Shown here piece after piece: positions 17,943-26,248 of a DNA stretch of 61,253 nucleotides. The position numbers and the translations under genes are program-made. This DNA is from Cyclobacteriaceae bacterium (GTDB taxonomy: Bacteria > Bacteroidota > Bacteroidia > Cytophagales > Cyclobacteriaceae). The notes below the pieces were generated by a model. That model did not search any database. It saw only the letters and a program-made list of their open reading frames with translations, and was not told the DNA's origin. The DNA lies in the NCBI GenBank assembly GCA_020436165.1, contig JAGQYI010000071.1, positions 1-61,253 on the forward strand. Reading direction: 5' to 3'. Within the stretch, counting starts at the first letter, position 1, and the number at the start of each line of letters is the position of its first letter.

Positions 17943-18983
17943 TTACGATTCAAAATGTTGCCAGCCCTGCGCTTTTAGCGGTACCCAATTTTCGTTTTTA
18001 GTTACCAATCCCACATCCTTATCCTTGGCATCCATAAACCCAATAAAATGAATATCCGGGTGTTTCTCCAGTTTGTCATGATCATCCTGGCTAATCGTGA
18101 ACAGCAATTCATAGTCCTCGCCTCCATTTAATACACAAGTAATTGGATCCAGGTTAAACTCTACAGCTGCTTCGTAGGTTTGGTTGTCAATAGGTAGTTT
18201 GTCTTCAAAGATTTTCACCCCTAAACCGGAATGCTTATGCAGATGGAAAAGCTCAGAAGCAAGGCCATCGCTAATATCGATCATAGAAGTAGGCACAACG
18301 CCCAGTTCATCCAGTTCGTGGATGATATCCATTCTGGCCACCGGCTTAAGCTGACGCCCTACCATATATTTATATTTTTCGAGTTGTGGCTGCATGTTGG
18401 GATCGGCCATGTACACTTGCTTTTCACGAGCCAGTACTTGTAACCCAATATAGGCTCCGCCTAAATCACCTGTAGCACAGATAATATCTCCTCCTGCAGC
18501 TCCTCTTCGTTTGACCACCTTATCTATGGCTACCGAACCAATCGCTGTTACAGAAATAAATAAACCGGCAGATGAAGAAGAAGTATCGCCTCCGACCAGA
18601 TCCACTTTGTAGTCTTCGCAGGCCATGTTCACCCCTTCATAAAACTCATCAATGGCTTCTACCGAAAAGCGGTTGCTTACGGCCAGATTCACCAAAATTT
18701 GCTCAGGCTTGGCATTCATGGCGGCAATATCCGACACATTTACCGAAACCGACTTATAGCCCAAATGCTTGAGGGGAAAATACGATAGATCAAAGTGAAT
18801 GCCCTCTGCCAGCAGATCGGAAGATACTACTTTATACTCATCGCCTGCTTCTATAATGGCGGCATCGTCTCCAATTCCCAAAACGCTTGATTTATTTTGT
18901 TGCCTTGTGCGTTTTTTGATTCGATCGATCAAACCAAATTCACCTAACTCCCCCAGCTCCGTTCTTTTTTCTGTATTTTTCAT
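17943..18983 (-). CDS. thiL: Thiamine-monophosphate kinase
   Basis: A 346-residue ATP-dependent kinase that makes thiamine diphosphate, the cofactor used among others by the pyruvate dehydrogenase encoded at 8984. Family motifs: GEFGLIDRI, LGIGDDAAII (metal and nucleotide binding), SDLLAEGIHFD, and DISDGLASEL in the C-terminal half. ATG at 18981-18983 (MKNTEKRTE) is chosen because it overlaps the stop codon of the upstream gene by one base (TAATG), which couples their translation; a longer frame extends upstream but runs into that gene. Length is normal. Confidence 0.95.
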   Translation of the reverse strand: MKNTEKRTELGELGEFGLIDRIKKRTRQQNKSSVLGIGDDAAIIEAGDEYKVVSSDLLAEGIHFDLSYFPLKHLGYKSVSVNVSDIAAMNAKPEQILVNLAVSNRFSVEAIDEFYEGVNMACEDYKVDLVGGDTSSSSAGLFISVTAIGSVAIDKVVKRRGAAGGDIICATGDLGGAYIGLQVLAREKQVYMADPNMQPQLEKYKYMVGRQLKPVARMDIIHELDELGVVPTSMIDISDGLASELFHLHKHSGLGVKIFEDKLPIDNQTYEAAVEFNLDPITCVLNGGEDYELLFTISQDDHDKLEKHPDIHFIGFMDAKDKDVGLVTKNENWVPLKAQGWQHFES

Positions 18984-19384
18984 TAGTTCTTTTCCTGACA
19001 AATTTCTACTAAAACACCTCCGGTTGTTTTGGGGTGTAGAAAGCAAACCAATTTATTATCTGCACCCTCTTTGGGTGTTTCATTTAGCAAAATGAAACCT
19101 TCCGATTCCAGGCGTTTCATCTCTGCATAAATGTCATCAACCCCAAAGGCAATATGGTGAATTCCCTTCCCACGCTTCTCAATAAACTTGTGTATTGCCG
19201 ACTCTTCACCGGTTGCCTCAAGCAATTCAATTTTAGTTTCGCCTATTTGAAAGAACGAAGTGGCCACTTTTTCACTATCTACTTCTTCTACCTTATAGTG
19301 CTCTTTTCCAAGCAGTTTACTAAATAGCTCGTTAGCTGCTTCAAGATCATCAACTGCAATTCCGAGATGTTCTATTTTTTGCAT
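18983..19384 (-). CDS. mce: Methylmalonyl-CoA epimerase
   Basis: A 133-residue protein of the vicinal-oxygen-chelate fold that interconverts the 2R and 2S forms of methylmalonyl-CoA in the propionyl-CoA/succinyl-CoA route. The family pattern is present: IEHLGIAVDDLEAA at the start with the first metal His, KIELLEATGEESAIHKFIEKRG and GIHHIAFGVDDI in the middle, and GGVLVEICQ with the final metal Glu. Its TAA stop overlaps the thiL start by one base, so the two are one transcript although the pathways are not obviously related. Confidence 0.95.
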   Translation of the reverse strand: MQKIEHLGIAVDDLEAANELFSKLLGKEHYKVEEVDSEKVATSFFQIGETKIELLEATGEESAIHKFIEKRGKGIHHIAFGVDDIYAEMKRLESEGFILLNETPKEGADNKLVCFLHPKTTGGVLVEICQEKN

Positions 19385-19474
19385 TTTTCGATTAATAAAT
19401 CAATTCTTTACTTTTGTAAACTACTTCTGTTGAAGTTTTGTTTACTATAGTGCAAATGTACTACCAATAACACT

Positions 19475-19885
19475 ATGATAGAGCAATCCGCTGACATACA
19501 TGTTGAATTAGCCAAAGTGCAAAAAGACATCCAGTCGTATTTAGGACTGGATAGCAATTCGCTGGTTTTTAATTTCAGTCAAATTGATGGCAAGATCAAG
19601 CTTGATCTGATTACCATTAACCCAAGGCATAATCAATCTTTCCTATTCCATTCCGTTACTGCCTATGAAAAAATAGATGCATTAAGGGAAATGCTTGAGT
19701 ATGTAAAAAGCTATCGGGAAAAGGAGAGCCCGTATACCATTCAATGGACCACAAAAGGAGGAAAAGAATTGCACACCTCTTATTTTAGGGCCAGTAACGT
19801 GTATGAAGCACTGGACAAATTGTATTACGGGCGCGATATGCAAACCATTACCGTATTTAGTGTAGTACTCAACCCAATAACATAA
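19475..19885 (+). CDS. Conserved hypothetical protein upstream of the IscA-type gene
   Basis: A 136-residue soluble protein with no signal peptide or membrane helix. It begins with a short helical region (ADIHVELAKVQKDIQSYL) and has an alternating pattern suggesting a mixed alpha/beta fold, ending in TVFSVVLNPIT. No cysteine is present, so it is not itself an iron-sulfur carrier. It is separated by only 10 bases from the following IscA-type gene, so a joint role in cluster assembly or electron transfer is a reasonable guess from context only. An exact TAnnTTTG box (TACTTTTG) at 19409-19416 may drive both genes. The family is not recognised. Confidence 0.8.
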   Translation: MIEQSADIHVELAKVQKDIQSYLGLDSNSLVFNFSQIDGKIKLDLITINPRHNQSFLFHSVTAYEKIDALREMLEYVKSYREKESPYTIQWTTKGGKELHTSYFRASNVYEALDKLYYGRDMQTITVFSVVLNPIT

Positions 19886-19895
19886 GATAGCAGCC

Positions 19896-20222
19896 ATGAT
19901 AACCATATCCGATAAAGCAAAAGACCAGATTATAGCCCTAAGAGAAAAAGAAGGGTACCCTGACAATTACAATGTACGCGTTTCCGTAAAAGGGGGAGGC
20001 TGCTCAGGCCTTATGTACGATCTTGATTTTGATGGTGAAGTGAACGAAAAAGATGAGGTATTTGAAGATAAAGGCGTGAAGATTCTGGTAGATCGTAAAA
20101 GCTTGCTGTACCTGGTTGGAACAACGCTTGATTTTAGCGATGGACTGAACGGTAAAGGCTTCCAGTTTATTAACCCAAACGCTGCGCGTACCTGTGGGTG
20201 TGGAGAGAGCTTCTCGGTTTAA
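19896..20222 (+). CDS. A-type iron-sulfur cluster assembly protein (IscA/ErpA/HesB family)
   Basis: A 108-residue carrier that binds Fe-S clusters and hands them to target enzymes. The three cluster-binding cysteines are present: C36 in KGGGCSGLMY, and C100 and C102 in the C-terminal TCGCGESF. The fold pattern (SVKGGGCSGLMYDLDF, VLVD-like KILVDRKSLLYL, GFQFINPNA) is standard. Which of IscA, SufA or ErpA it corresponds to cannot be decided from this sequence. It follows an uncharacterised gene after 10 bases and no other isc or suf gene is in the window. Confidence 0.95.
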   Translation: MITISDKAKDQIIALREKEGYPDNYNVRVSVKGGGCSGLMYDLDFDGEVNEKDEVFEDKGVKILVDRKSLLYLVGTTLDFSDGLNGKGFQFINPNAARTCGCGESFSV

Positions 20223-20265
20223 TTAATTTACCCTTGTCTTTTATAGCCTCGAAATATTAGGCCGG

Positions 20266-20296
20266 TTTTCTGTTAATTACCCACCATATAGCTTTG
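20266..20296 (+). promoter_or_regulatory. Promoter of the secreted-protein/S41 operon, start nearly at the start codon
   Basis: TTTT (20266-20269), 19 bases, TAGCTTTG (20289-20296). The -7 box is exact. The only sensible start codon, TTG at 20301, is four bases further on, so the mRNA would begin at or within the start codon. Confidence 0.6.
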
Positions 20297-20300
20297 TAAA

Positions 20301-21167
20301 TTGGAAAGGAAAAATAAACTGCGCAAAATATCAACCGCAGTTTTATTGCTGTGCTTTACTTTTCTCTTTAGTCCAGACCTTAATGCACAAGATACAATCA
20401 AGGAAAAAACCTGGGAGCATCAAATAAAAGTTGGCTCCGGATATGCCAACCACATTATTCAGGATAACGTATTGTCACCACTCGTGTATTCCGGTAGCAC
20501 TATTGCTTTTTGGCTAACCTATGAAGCCAGGAGTAAAAACTATTTACATCTTGTGCAGAGCTATTTTGATACACCAAATCTTCATTCGGGTATACCTCAG
20601 GATGGAAGTGGATTCCCGCATAACACAAAAAATATAAACGGATTCTTGGCTTATAGTTTAAGCAGAAAAGTGCTAAGTCAGAATGAGAATAAATTAGATT
20701 TTTTTATTGGTGGAAAACTTCAAAGTTTTGGAAGCTACAGAAAACTCTATTACCTGACAAATATTAGTGGAGAAAACGTTGACTTTAACACAAGCCTGGG
20801 TGTTTCATTAATTGCCAACAGGTTTTTCAAGGATAGCGAAAGTTTAGTTTCTTTTAAATTAAGTACTCCAATTATTACTTATGCAACTAGTTTAGGCACG
20901 TTTAATGCCAATGCCAGAGACAAGCAAATAACGTACGACCCGGATAAAAACGGTGTAGGACAGTATTTTTGTAATGGCGATGTTGTTTTTATTAATAGAT
21001 TATTTGAGCTTCAAAGCGAACTTTCGGTAAATAAATCATTAAACAACAGGCTATCATTGGGCGCTACCTACTTTTTTCACTTTTACAATTTCAAAGTTCA
21101 CGATGATTTGGCCCCTATAAAATACGTTAATAACCAGCTGCTTGCAGAACTCATTATAAAACTATAG
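20301..21167 (+). CDS. Secreted hypothetical protein, probable outer-membrane beta-barrel
   Basis: A 288-residue protein with a clear signal peptide (STAVLLLCFTFLFSPDLNAQ, cleaved after AQ). The mature part is rich in alternating polar/aromatic strands (YLHLVQSYFDT, LDFFIGGKLQSFG, RLSLGATYFFHFYNF) and ends in LLAELIIKL, a pattern compatible with an outer-membrane beta-barrel. The start is TTG: an in-frame stop lies four codons upstream and no ATG precedes the signal peptide. It is more AT-rich than the flanking housekeeping genes. The S41 peptidase gene follows after two bases, so the two proteins are probably made together. The family is not recognised. Confidence 0.75.
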   Translation: MERKNKLRKISTAVLLLCFTFLFSPDLNAQDTIKEKTWEHQIKVGSGYANHIIQDNVLSPLVYSGSTIAFWLTYEARSKNYLHLVQSYFDTPNLHSGIPQDGSGFPHNTKNINGFLAYSLSRKVLSQNENKLDFFIGGKLQSFGSYRKLYYLTNISGENVDFNTSLGVSLIANRFFKDSESLVSFKLSTPIITYATSLGTFNANARDKQITYDPDKNGVGQYFCNGDVVFINRLFELQSELSVNKSLNNRLSLGATYFFHFYNFKVHDDLAPIKYVNNQLLAELIIKL

Positions 21168-21169
21168 CC

Positions 21170-22189
21170 GTGAAACGCCTGTATATATATTTTCTTTTTA
21201 TTCCCCTTATGCTGGTAATAAGCTGCAAGGAGCTATTCTTTGATGATCCTGCAAATACAAGTGAAACAAATTTTGAGATTTTCTGGTCCGATTTTAATAA
21301 GTATTATGCTCATTTTAAAGTGAACGGCATTAACTGGGATTCGGTGTATTTGGTAAACAGACCCAGAGTAAATGCTCAAACAAGTTCTGAAGAATTGTAT
21401 AATGTACTGGAAGAAATAATCGCCTCAATGAATGATGGGCATGTAAATTTATATACCCCTTTTGCAACAGCATCTTGCCAGGATTGTATACATGACGATT
21501 ATCCAAGCTCGGGATTAATAAATCCATTCAACTACCTTGTTCCCGGCCCCAGACAGCCCAATATTGAGATTATGGAATATAGAATGGTCAGCGGTCATAA
21601 TATTGGATATATACTATTAAAACAGTTTAGTGGTGATGAAAGCAGTTTTGGTATTATAGATACGATTATTGATGAATTCAGGAACACCAATGGCATTATA
21701 ATAGATGTTCGGGGCAACGGAGGTGGAAATTCAAACAACGCAGAAATAGTTGCAAGCAGATTTGCAGATAAAAAACGACTCTACTCCAGGTATATCGTTA
21801 AAGTTGGAGCAGGTGAAAATGACTTTTCAGACTGGTACGATGTATTTATTACCCCGGCCGGTGATGTACAGTATAGCAAGCCGGTTGTGGTACTAACCAG
21901 CAGAAAAACATTCAGCTCCGCTGAAGGTTTCGTACTAGCAATGCGAGAACTTCCAAATACAACTATTGTAGGCGATACCACAGGAGGAGGAATGGGATCT
22001 CCGGTTTACAGAGAACTCCCGAACGGGTGGGTATTTCGATTATCTACCAAGCTTTTTACGACAAAAGAGTACGAGATTCTTGAAAACATTGGAATAGCCC
22101 CGGATATTACAGAAATAACAACCCGCCAGGACTCGATTGATGGAATTGATAGAATATTAGAACGGGGAATTGAAGTTATTGAAAATTAG
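21170..22189 (+). CDS. S41 family peptidase, lipoprotein
   Basis: A 339-residue protein with a GTG start and a lipoprotein signal (FIPLMLVISC). The C-terminal half is a C-terminal-processing-protease domain: GHNIGYILLKQFSG, GIIIDVRGNGGGN, the nucleophile region SRKTFSSAEGFVLAMRELP, and GDTTGGGMGSP. No PDZ domain is evident between the N-terminal helical part and the protease core, which places it with the TSP-like group lacking PDZ. It should be anchored in the periplasm or on the surface. Two bases separate it from the preceding beta-barrel-like gene, suggesting a functional pair. Both genes are AT-rich. Confidence 0.88.
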   Translation: MKRLYIYFLFIPLMLVISCKELFFDDPANTSETNFEIFWSDFNKYYAHFKVNGINWDSVYLVNRPRVNAQTSSEELYNVLEEIIASMNDGHVNLYTPFATASCQDCIHDDYPSSGLINPFNYLVPGPRQPNIEIMEYRMVSGHNIGYILLKQFSGDESSFGIIDTIIDEFRNTNGIIIDVRGNGGGNSNNAEIVASRFADKKRLYSRYIVKVGAGENDFSDWYDVFITPAGDVQYSKPVVVLTSRKTFSSAEGFVLAMRELPNTTIVGDTTGGGMGSPVYRELPNGWVFRLSTKLFTTKEYEILENIGIAPDITEITTRQDSIDGIDRILERGIEVIEN

Positions 22190-22215
22190 CAAAGTGAATT
22201 CAGCCTAACTTTAAT

Positions 22216-24102
22216 TTAATAAGCCCTAACCTTTTTTCCTTCCATAAAGTTGCTGAACGCCTTGTTCACCACTTTATTTCCTCCTTTAGTCGGATAATCT
22301 CCTGTAAAATACCAGTCGCCCGTATGGTTAGGTATGGCCCTATGCAGATTTTCAACTGTTTGATACACAACTTCCAGCTCAGAAGTCATGCTTTCAGGCT
22401 TTACTATTTCGGCAATTTTTGCCGAAATCTGTTCATCGGTAAACAGGTCGTATAACGATTGAACATAATTGGGTGGTGCCGGTTGAGTAGCTCCCTCCTT
22501 GCATTGCAGATACACTTCATCCAGCTTTTCACGCTGCCCTGTTTCATCCAGCAAAGCAAGTAAGGCACGAAATGCCACAAACTCGTTCGTTTTTGACATG
22601 TCAATACCGTAGCAGTCAGGGTAACGTATTTGAGGAGCCGAAGAGGCTACCACCACTTTTTTGGGCTTCAACCTTCCGATAAGCGTCAAAATGCTTTTTT
22701 CAAGGGTTGTACCACGTACAATAGAATCATCAATGATCACAAGCGTGTCCACATTTTTACGAACTACCTCATAGGTACTATCGTACACATGAGAGACTAA
22801 ATCGTCACGACTATCGTCATCTGTAATAAACGTACGCATTTTTACATCCTTGATCACCAATTTTTCAACCCGAGGACGCAAATGCATTATTTCTTCTACA
22901 TTGCCATTAAGCTTTGCTTTGCCTTTTAACGCTTCCGCTCTTTGTTTGGCAATATAATCCTCCATCCCTTCCATCATTCCTAAAAATGCGGTTTCAGCTG
23001 TGTTAGGTATGTAAGAGAAAACCGTATTCTCCAGGTCGTAATCAATCGCTTTCAACACATCAGGAACTAATAATCTCCCAAGCTGCTTGCGCTCCTGGTA
23101 AATATCAGGGTCGGTGCCACGCGAAAAGTAAATACGCTCAAAGCTGCATGCTTTCTTTGGTAATTGCTCTATAAACTGGTTTTGCTTGAAGTTACCATCT
23201 CTGTCAATCACCAGTGCAAAACCGGGTTCAATTTCCCTGATATCGGCATAGTCAACATTGAAAGCGGTTTTAATGGCTGGTTTTTCAGAAGCAACTACTA
23301 TTACCTCGTCATCGGAATAAAAATAAGCCGGGCGAATACCTGCCGGATCGCGGGCAACAAAGGCAGATCCACTACCAGTTACCCCTGCCATTGCGTAGCC
23401 GCCATCAAAATCACGGCATGCTCGTTTCAAAACATGAGTTAGGTCAAGCTCATTAGCTATTATTTGAGCAATCTCCTTATTGGAAAACTGAAATTTATAT
23501 TTATCGAACAAGCGCTGATTTTCCTCGTCCAGAAAGTGTCCGATCTTCTCCATCACTGTCACGGTGTCCGACTTGTCTTTAGGGTGCTGACCAAGATCCA
23601 CCAAAATTTTGATCAGGTCATCTACATTGGTCATATTGAAGTTACCTGCCATGGCAAGGCTGCGGCTTCTCCAGTTGTTTTGACGCAATACAGGGTGGCA
23701 GTTCTCGATACTGTTTTTGCCATGTGTGCCATAGCGCAAATGACCCAACCAGATTTCACCAATAAAGGCACTGTTTTCTCGCAACCAATCCTCTTCATAG
23801 AAATGATTGCCACCGGCCTTTGCTGTTTTGGTGTATTTTTTATCGATCTTACCAAAAATATCAGAAATTGGATCTTTATCTACCGAACGATACCTGCTTA
23901 TGTACTTAAGTCCTGGCTCCTGCTCTATTTTAAAACTTGCAATTCCGGCACCATCCTGACCGCGGTTTTTTTGCTTTTCCATAAGCAAATACATTTTGCG
24001 GGCTGCATAGGCAGGCGTTCCATATGTATCAATGTAATATTGGAGAGGTTTTCTGAGGCGGATCAGTGCAATGCCACACTCATGTTTAATAATATCACTC
24101 AT
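22216..24102 (-). CDS. purF: Amidophosphoribosyltransferase family protein (long form)
   Basis: A 628-residue class II glutamine amidotransferase fused to a phosphoribosyltransferase. The nucleophilic cysteine is residue 9 (KHECGIALI), implying removal of an eight-residue propeptide. NRGQDGAGIAS, GHLRYGTHG and GNFNMTN match the glutaminase, and VIIDDSIVRGTTLEKSI is the PRPP-binding loop. In canonical PurF this makes phosphoribosylamine, the first step of purine synthesis. The protein is over 100 residues longer than standard PurF (an insertion between the domains near KQRAEALKGKAKLNG and extra C-terminal sequence), as seen in a second type common in Bacteroidota, so a shifted role is possible. 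Confidence 0.85.
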   Translation of the reverse strand: MSDIIKHECGIALIRLRKPLQYYIDTYGTPAYAARKMYLLMEKQKNRGQDGAGIASFKIEQEPGLKYISRYRSVDKDPISDIFGKIDKKYTKTAKAGGNHFYEEDWLRENSAFIGEIWLGHLRYGTHGKNSIENCHPVLRQNNWRSRSLAMAGNFNMTNVDDLIKILVDLGQHPKDKSDTVTVMEKIGHFLDEENQRLFDKYKFQFSNKEIAQIIANELDLTHVLKRACRDFDGGYAMAGVTGSGSAFVARDPAGIRPAYFYSDDEVIVVASEKPAIKTAFNVDYADIREIEPGFALVIDRDGNFKQNQFIEQLPKKACSFERIYFSRGTDPDIYQERKQLGRLLVPDVLKAIDYDLENTVFSYIPNTAETAFLGMMEGMEDYIAKQRAEALKGKAKLNGNVEEIMHLRPRVEKLVIKDVKMRTFITDDDSRDDLVSHVYDSTYEVVRKNVDTLVIIDDSIVRGTTLEKSILTLIGRLKPKKVVVASSAPQIRYPDCYGIDMSKTNEFVAFRALLALLDETGQREKLDEVYLQCKEGATQPAPPNYVQSLYDLFTDEQISAKIAEIVKPESMTSELEVVYQTVENLHRAIPNHTGDWYFTGDYPTKGGNKVVNKAFSNFMEGKKVRAY

Positions 24103-24122
24103 AGGGCGTCCGGTTGCATATG

Positions 24123-24154
24123 CAAAGTTAGGAGGTTGTTACCTCAATATAAAA
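24123..24154 (-). promoter_or_regulatory. Promoter of the purF-like gene
   Basis: On the minus strand TTTT (24151-24154), 20 bases, TAACTTTG (24123-24130). The -7 box is exact and lies 20 bases from the start codon. Confidence 0.7.
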
Positions 24155-24184
24155 CTTTTTACGTTAAGGTAACCAAGCAAAACC

Positions 24185-24994
24185 TTATTCCCACAATTGG
24201 TACTTCTCAAGTACCACAGGTTCTCCAAAAAACAGCTTAGCCGAATGCGCAAACGAATCGGTAAGATCGGACACAAAAAATCTGTCATGTCCTTGTTCCT
24301 CAGAGTCATTCAGCAACTCATTATTCACTAAAAAATCTTTTAAAAACTCGGCCGTAATGGTAGATGAATCCAGGATTTTAACACCGTCCTTGTAATAAGC
24401 ACTTATTTCCTTTTTTATCAACGGATAATGGGTGCAACCAAGTACAAGCGATTCTATTCCATCCAGAGTTGCATCGCCAAGGTATTTATCAATAATGTCG
24501 TGGGCAATTCGGTTATGCAGAAAGCCTTCTTCAATCATGGGCACCAGCAATGGCGTAGCCAGGGCCTTTACATGCATGGATGCGTTTAAAGACGTAATAG
24601 AAGCCGGATAAATACCGGAATTAACTGTTTGCTTGGTGCCAATTACACCTACCGATTGACCTTCGCATTTTTCGGCTACGTGCTTCACCATTGGCTCAAT
24701 TACATTGATAATGGTAGCACGGCTGGCCACATATTCCTTGAGCAGCTCGTTGGCTGCTGCTGAAGCAGAATTGCAGGCAATTACAATTACCTTGCAGCCT
24801 TGCTGCAATAAAAAGTCAGCTATTTTAACGGCATACGCCTGAATGGTAGCTGTTGATTTATCTCCATACGGAAGGTGGGCCGTATCCCCAAAATAGATCA
24901 GGTTCTCATTAGGCAAGGCATTTTTGATGGCATGTGCTACGGTGAGGCCACCGATACCACTATCAAAAATTCCAATAGGTGCGGATTTTTGCAT
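24185..24994 (-). CDS. murI: Glutamate racemase
   Basis: A 269-residue cofactor-independent racemase supplying D-glutamate for peptidoglycan. The two catalytic cysteines are in VIACNSASAA and VLGCTHYPLI, and the N-terminal IGIFDSGIGGLTV and YFGDTAHLPYG are diagnostic. ATG at 24992-24994 (MQKSAPIG) is preferred to the TTG two codons before it. A near-identical copy of the region around this start (24971-25015) is present 1.4 kb upstream at 26358-26402, where it is fused to the end of a glycosyltransferase frame. This indicates that murI once had a second copy here. Confidence 0.96.
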   Translation of the reverse strand: MQKSAPIGIFDSGIGGLTVAHAIKNALPNENLIYFGDTAHLPYGDKSTATIQAYAVKIADFLLQQGCKVIVIACNSASAAANELLKEYVASRATIINVIEPMVKHVAEKCEGQSVGVIGTKQTVNSGIYPASITSLNASMHVKALATPLLVPMIEEGFLHNRIAHDIIDKYLGDATLDGIESLVLGCTHYPLIKKEISAYYKDGVKILDSSTITAEFLKDFLVNNELLNDSEEQGHDRFFVSDLTDSFAHSAKLFFGEPVVLEKYQLWE

Positions 24995-25021
24995 GCGCAA
25001 AGATGTGAATTATGTATGATT

Positions 25022-25309
25022 CTATAACACGAATAAATATTCAAAAGTTGCTACAGATATAATTACGAGCAAAATCACGAATCCATAATATATTTTGAAC
25101 TTTATTCTTCCTACAATAAAGTAGATAAGTAATGTGATAAAGATTGACGATCCAACAAATACTAAAAGTGCATTAAAAGCAATCTCTCCATTTCTATTTA
25201 AAACTTCATTACCTCTTTCGCCTACTCTCACCATCAGATAAAATAATAAACAAAGAGAATAGAAATTTATGTTCGAAAGTAACTTACCTATCTCAATTTT
25301 ATTCATCAT
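25022..25309 (-). CDS. Small membrane protein of unknown function
   Basis: A 95-residue AT-rich protein with three predicted membrane helices (about residues 17-27, 44-66 and 72-93) and short charged loops, starting MMNKIEIGKLL; either of the two ATGs may be used. It ends 27 bases from the murI start on the same strand. There is no recognised family and no soluble domain. Its placement between a glycosyltransferase remnant (25414-25515) and murI mirrors that of the other small membrane protein (26468-26923), which stands between the intact glycosyltransferase and a murI remnant. Confidence 0.65.
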   Translation of the reverse strand: MMNKIEIGKLLSNINFYSLCLLFYLMVRVGERGNEVLNRNGEIAFNALLVFVGSSIFITLLIYFIVGRIKFKIYYGFVILLVIISVATFEYLFVL

Positions 25310-25413
25310 CTATTACCCTGTGTTGGCCTTCTTTCCAACAAACAATTTTAATAAGTTTTATAGCTCAAAACAACTAAATAATATTCCGGAGTTAAAGTAC
25401 CTTGAAATATGGG

Positions 25414-25515
25414 TTATGAGCAAATCTTGAGTAAAACCTTAAGAAATAAAACCACCATTTTAAACCCAATAGAATAATTTGAAGAGCCCAATGCCATCTT
25501 GGCCTCGTAGGTCAA
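25414..25515 (-). pseudogene. 3'-end remnant of a glycosyltransferase gene
   Basis: On the minus strand 33 codons beginning LTYEAKMALGSSNYSIGFKM and closing with TAA at 25414-25416 match the last 35 codons of the intact glycosyltransferase at 26940-27812 (its LAYEAKMTIGSSNFSIGFKM segment). An 83-base stretch (25433-25515) aligns with 26965-27047 without gaps at roughly 80% identity by eye. The reading frame and stop are conserved although everything before residue 1 of the fragment is gone, so this is the stump of a second gene copy. Confidence 0.82.
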
Positions 25516-25528
25516 GCATACACTAATT

Positions 25529-25930
25529 CTAATGAATTGAGCTTTTTATTTCTTTTTCAATCAAATCAATCATTTCTTGAACCGGCTCAAATAGTGGCCT
25601 TACAGAGTCGCTATTGAAATCAAACACGGTATCATAATCGCTTTTTTGTCTCCAATCAAATAGCTCAGACAGCAGCCTTCCATATTTTTTGTCGAATTTT
25701 CCTGTTTTAACAAACAGGTTTGAAAACTGGCTTTTGGTTGAGGAATGCGACTTGGTTTGCACCTTGTTTAGCACCAGAAGGGCATTGACTGCATAAAACA
25801 GGGCGTAATACAATCGGTTTACGGTAGAGTTCCAGAATTCTTTTTCTGCAAGCAATTTTGCTGCCTCCAGAGTCTCACGAGCTGATCTAACTCTGTAGTT
25901 TACGTACTCGAGCCTTTCCTCCTTGTTCAT
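25529..25930 (-). CDS. HEPN domain protein (partner of MNT nucleotidyltransferase)
   Basis: A 133-residue all-helical HEPN protein, recognised by ARETLEAAKLLAEKEFWNSTVNRLYYALFYAVNALL and the later KTGKFDKKYGRLLSELFDWRQKSDYD. It belongs with the HI0074-like group (PF05168). In HepT toxins a catalytic RX4-6H motif cuts RNA; no such motif is present here, so toxicity by RNase action is not supported. Its ATG overlaps the TGA of the upstream nucleotidyltransferase by four bases, the usual arrangement of these two-gene modules. It may act as a toxin, or as a regulated RNA-binding partner. It sits inside a rearranged segment. Confidence 0.87.
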   Translation of the reverse strand: MNKEERLEYVNYRVRSARETLEAAKLLAEKEFWNSTVNRLYYALFYAVNALLVLNKVQTKSHSSTKSQFSNLFVKTGKFDKKYGRLLSELFDWRQKSDYDTVFDFNSDSVRPLFEPVQEMIDLIEKEIKSSIH

Positions 25931-26244
25931 ATTCTTACCCCATCATGGGTCACGTTATGGAAAAAAGGAGTGATATGCTGTCTGGTTGACCAATCGTTTT
26001 TTGAATAGACAAAAACAGAGAAAACTTCCCCCGTTTCCAACTCAAGATCGTATAATTTATCCCTGAATTTTCTCTCTGTTATTAAATCAACATGATAATC
26101 CGTTAAAATCAGGATATCCCAGTCTGAATCAACCTTTTCATCTCCTCTTGCCCTTGATCCATATAGAATAACCTCAGCCTTTGGGTCAATAGCACCAACT
26201 TGCTTTTTAATGAGATTCGCTATATGCTGGGTTTGCTTTTTCAT
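25927..26244 (-). CDS. MNT-type nucleotidyltransferase
   Basis: A 105-residue minimal nucleotidyltransferase with the GSX10DXD active site (G29, S30, D41, D43 in YGSRARGDEKVDSDWDILIL). In characterised MntA-HepT pairs this enzyme neutralises the HEPN toxin by adding AMP to a tyrosine. It is the first gene of the pair and overlaps the HEPN gene by four bases. A TATCTTTG box lies only four bases before the ATG on the minus strand, so the transcript may be leaderless. Similar pairs are typical of mobile or accessory DNA. Confidence 0.9.
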   Translation of the reverse strand: MKKQTQHIANLIKKQVGAIDPKAEVILYGSRARGDEKVDSDWDILILTDYHVDLITERKFRDKLYDLELETGEVFSVFVYSKNDWSTRQHITPFFHNVTHDGVRI

Positions 26245-26248
26245 ACAC

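Noticed and set aside
23464-24240. A 258-codon open frame on the plus strand, antisense to the purF-like gene
   Set aside because: No recognisable protein pattern, and the opposite strand encodes a well-conserved enzyme over the whole stretch.
25394-25404. Half-site CAAGGTACTTT (minus strand) resembling the shared PadR/winged-helix operator
   Set aside because: The left half of the motif is missing and it lies downstream of a gene remnant, so it is probably chance.
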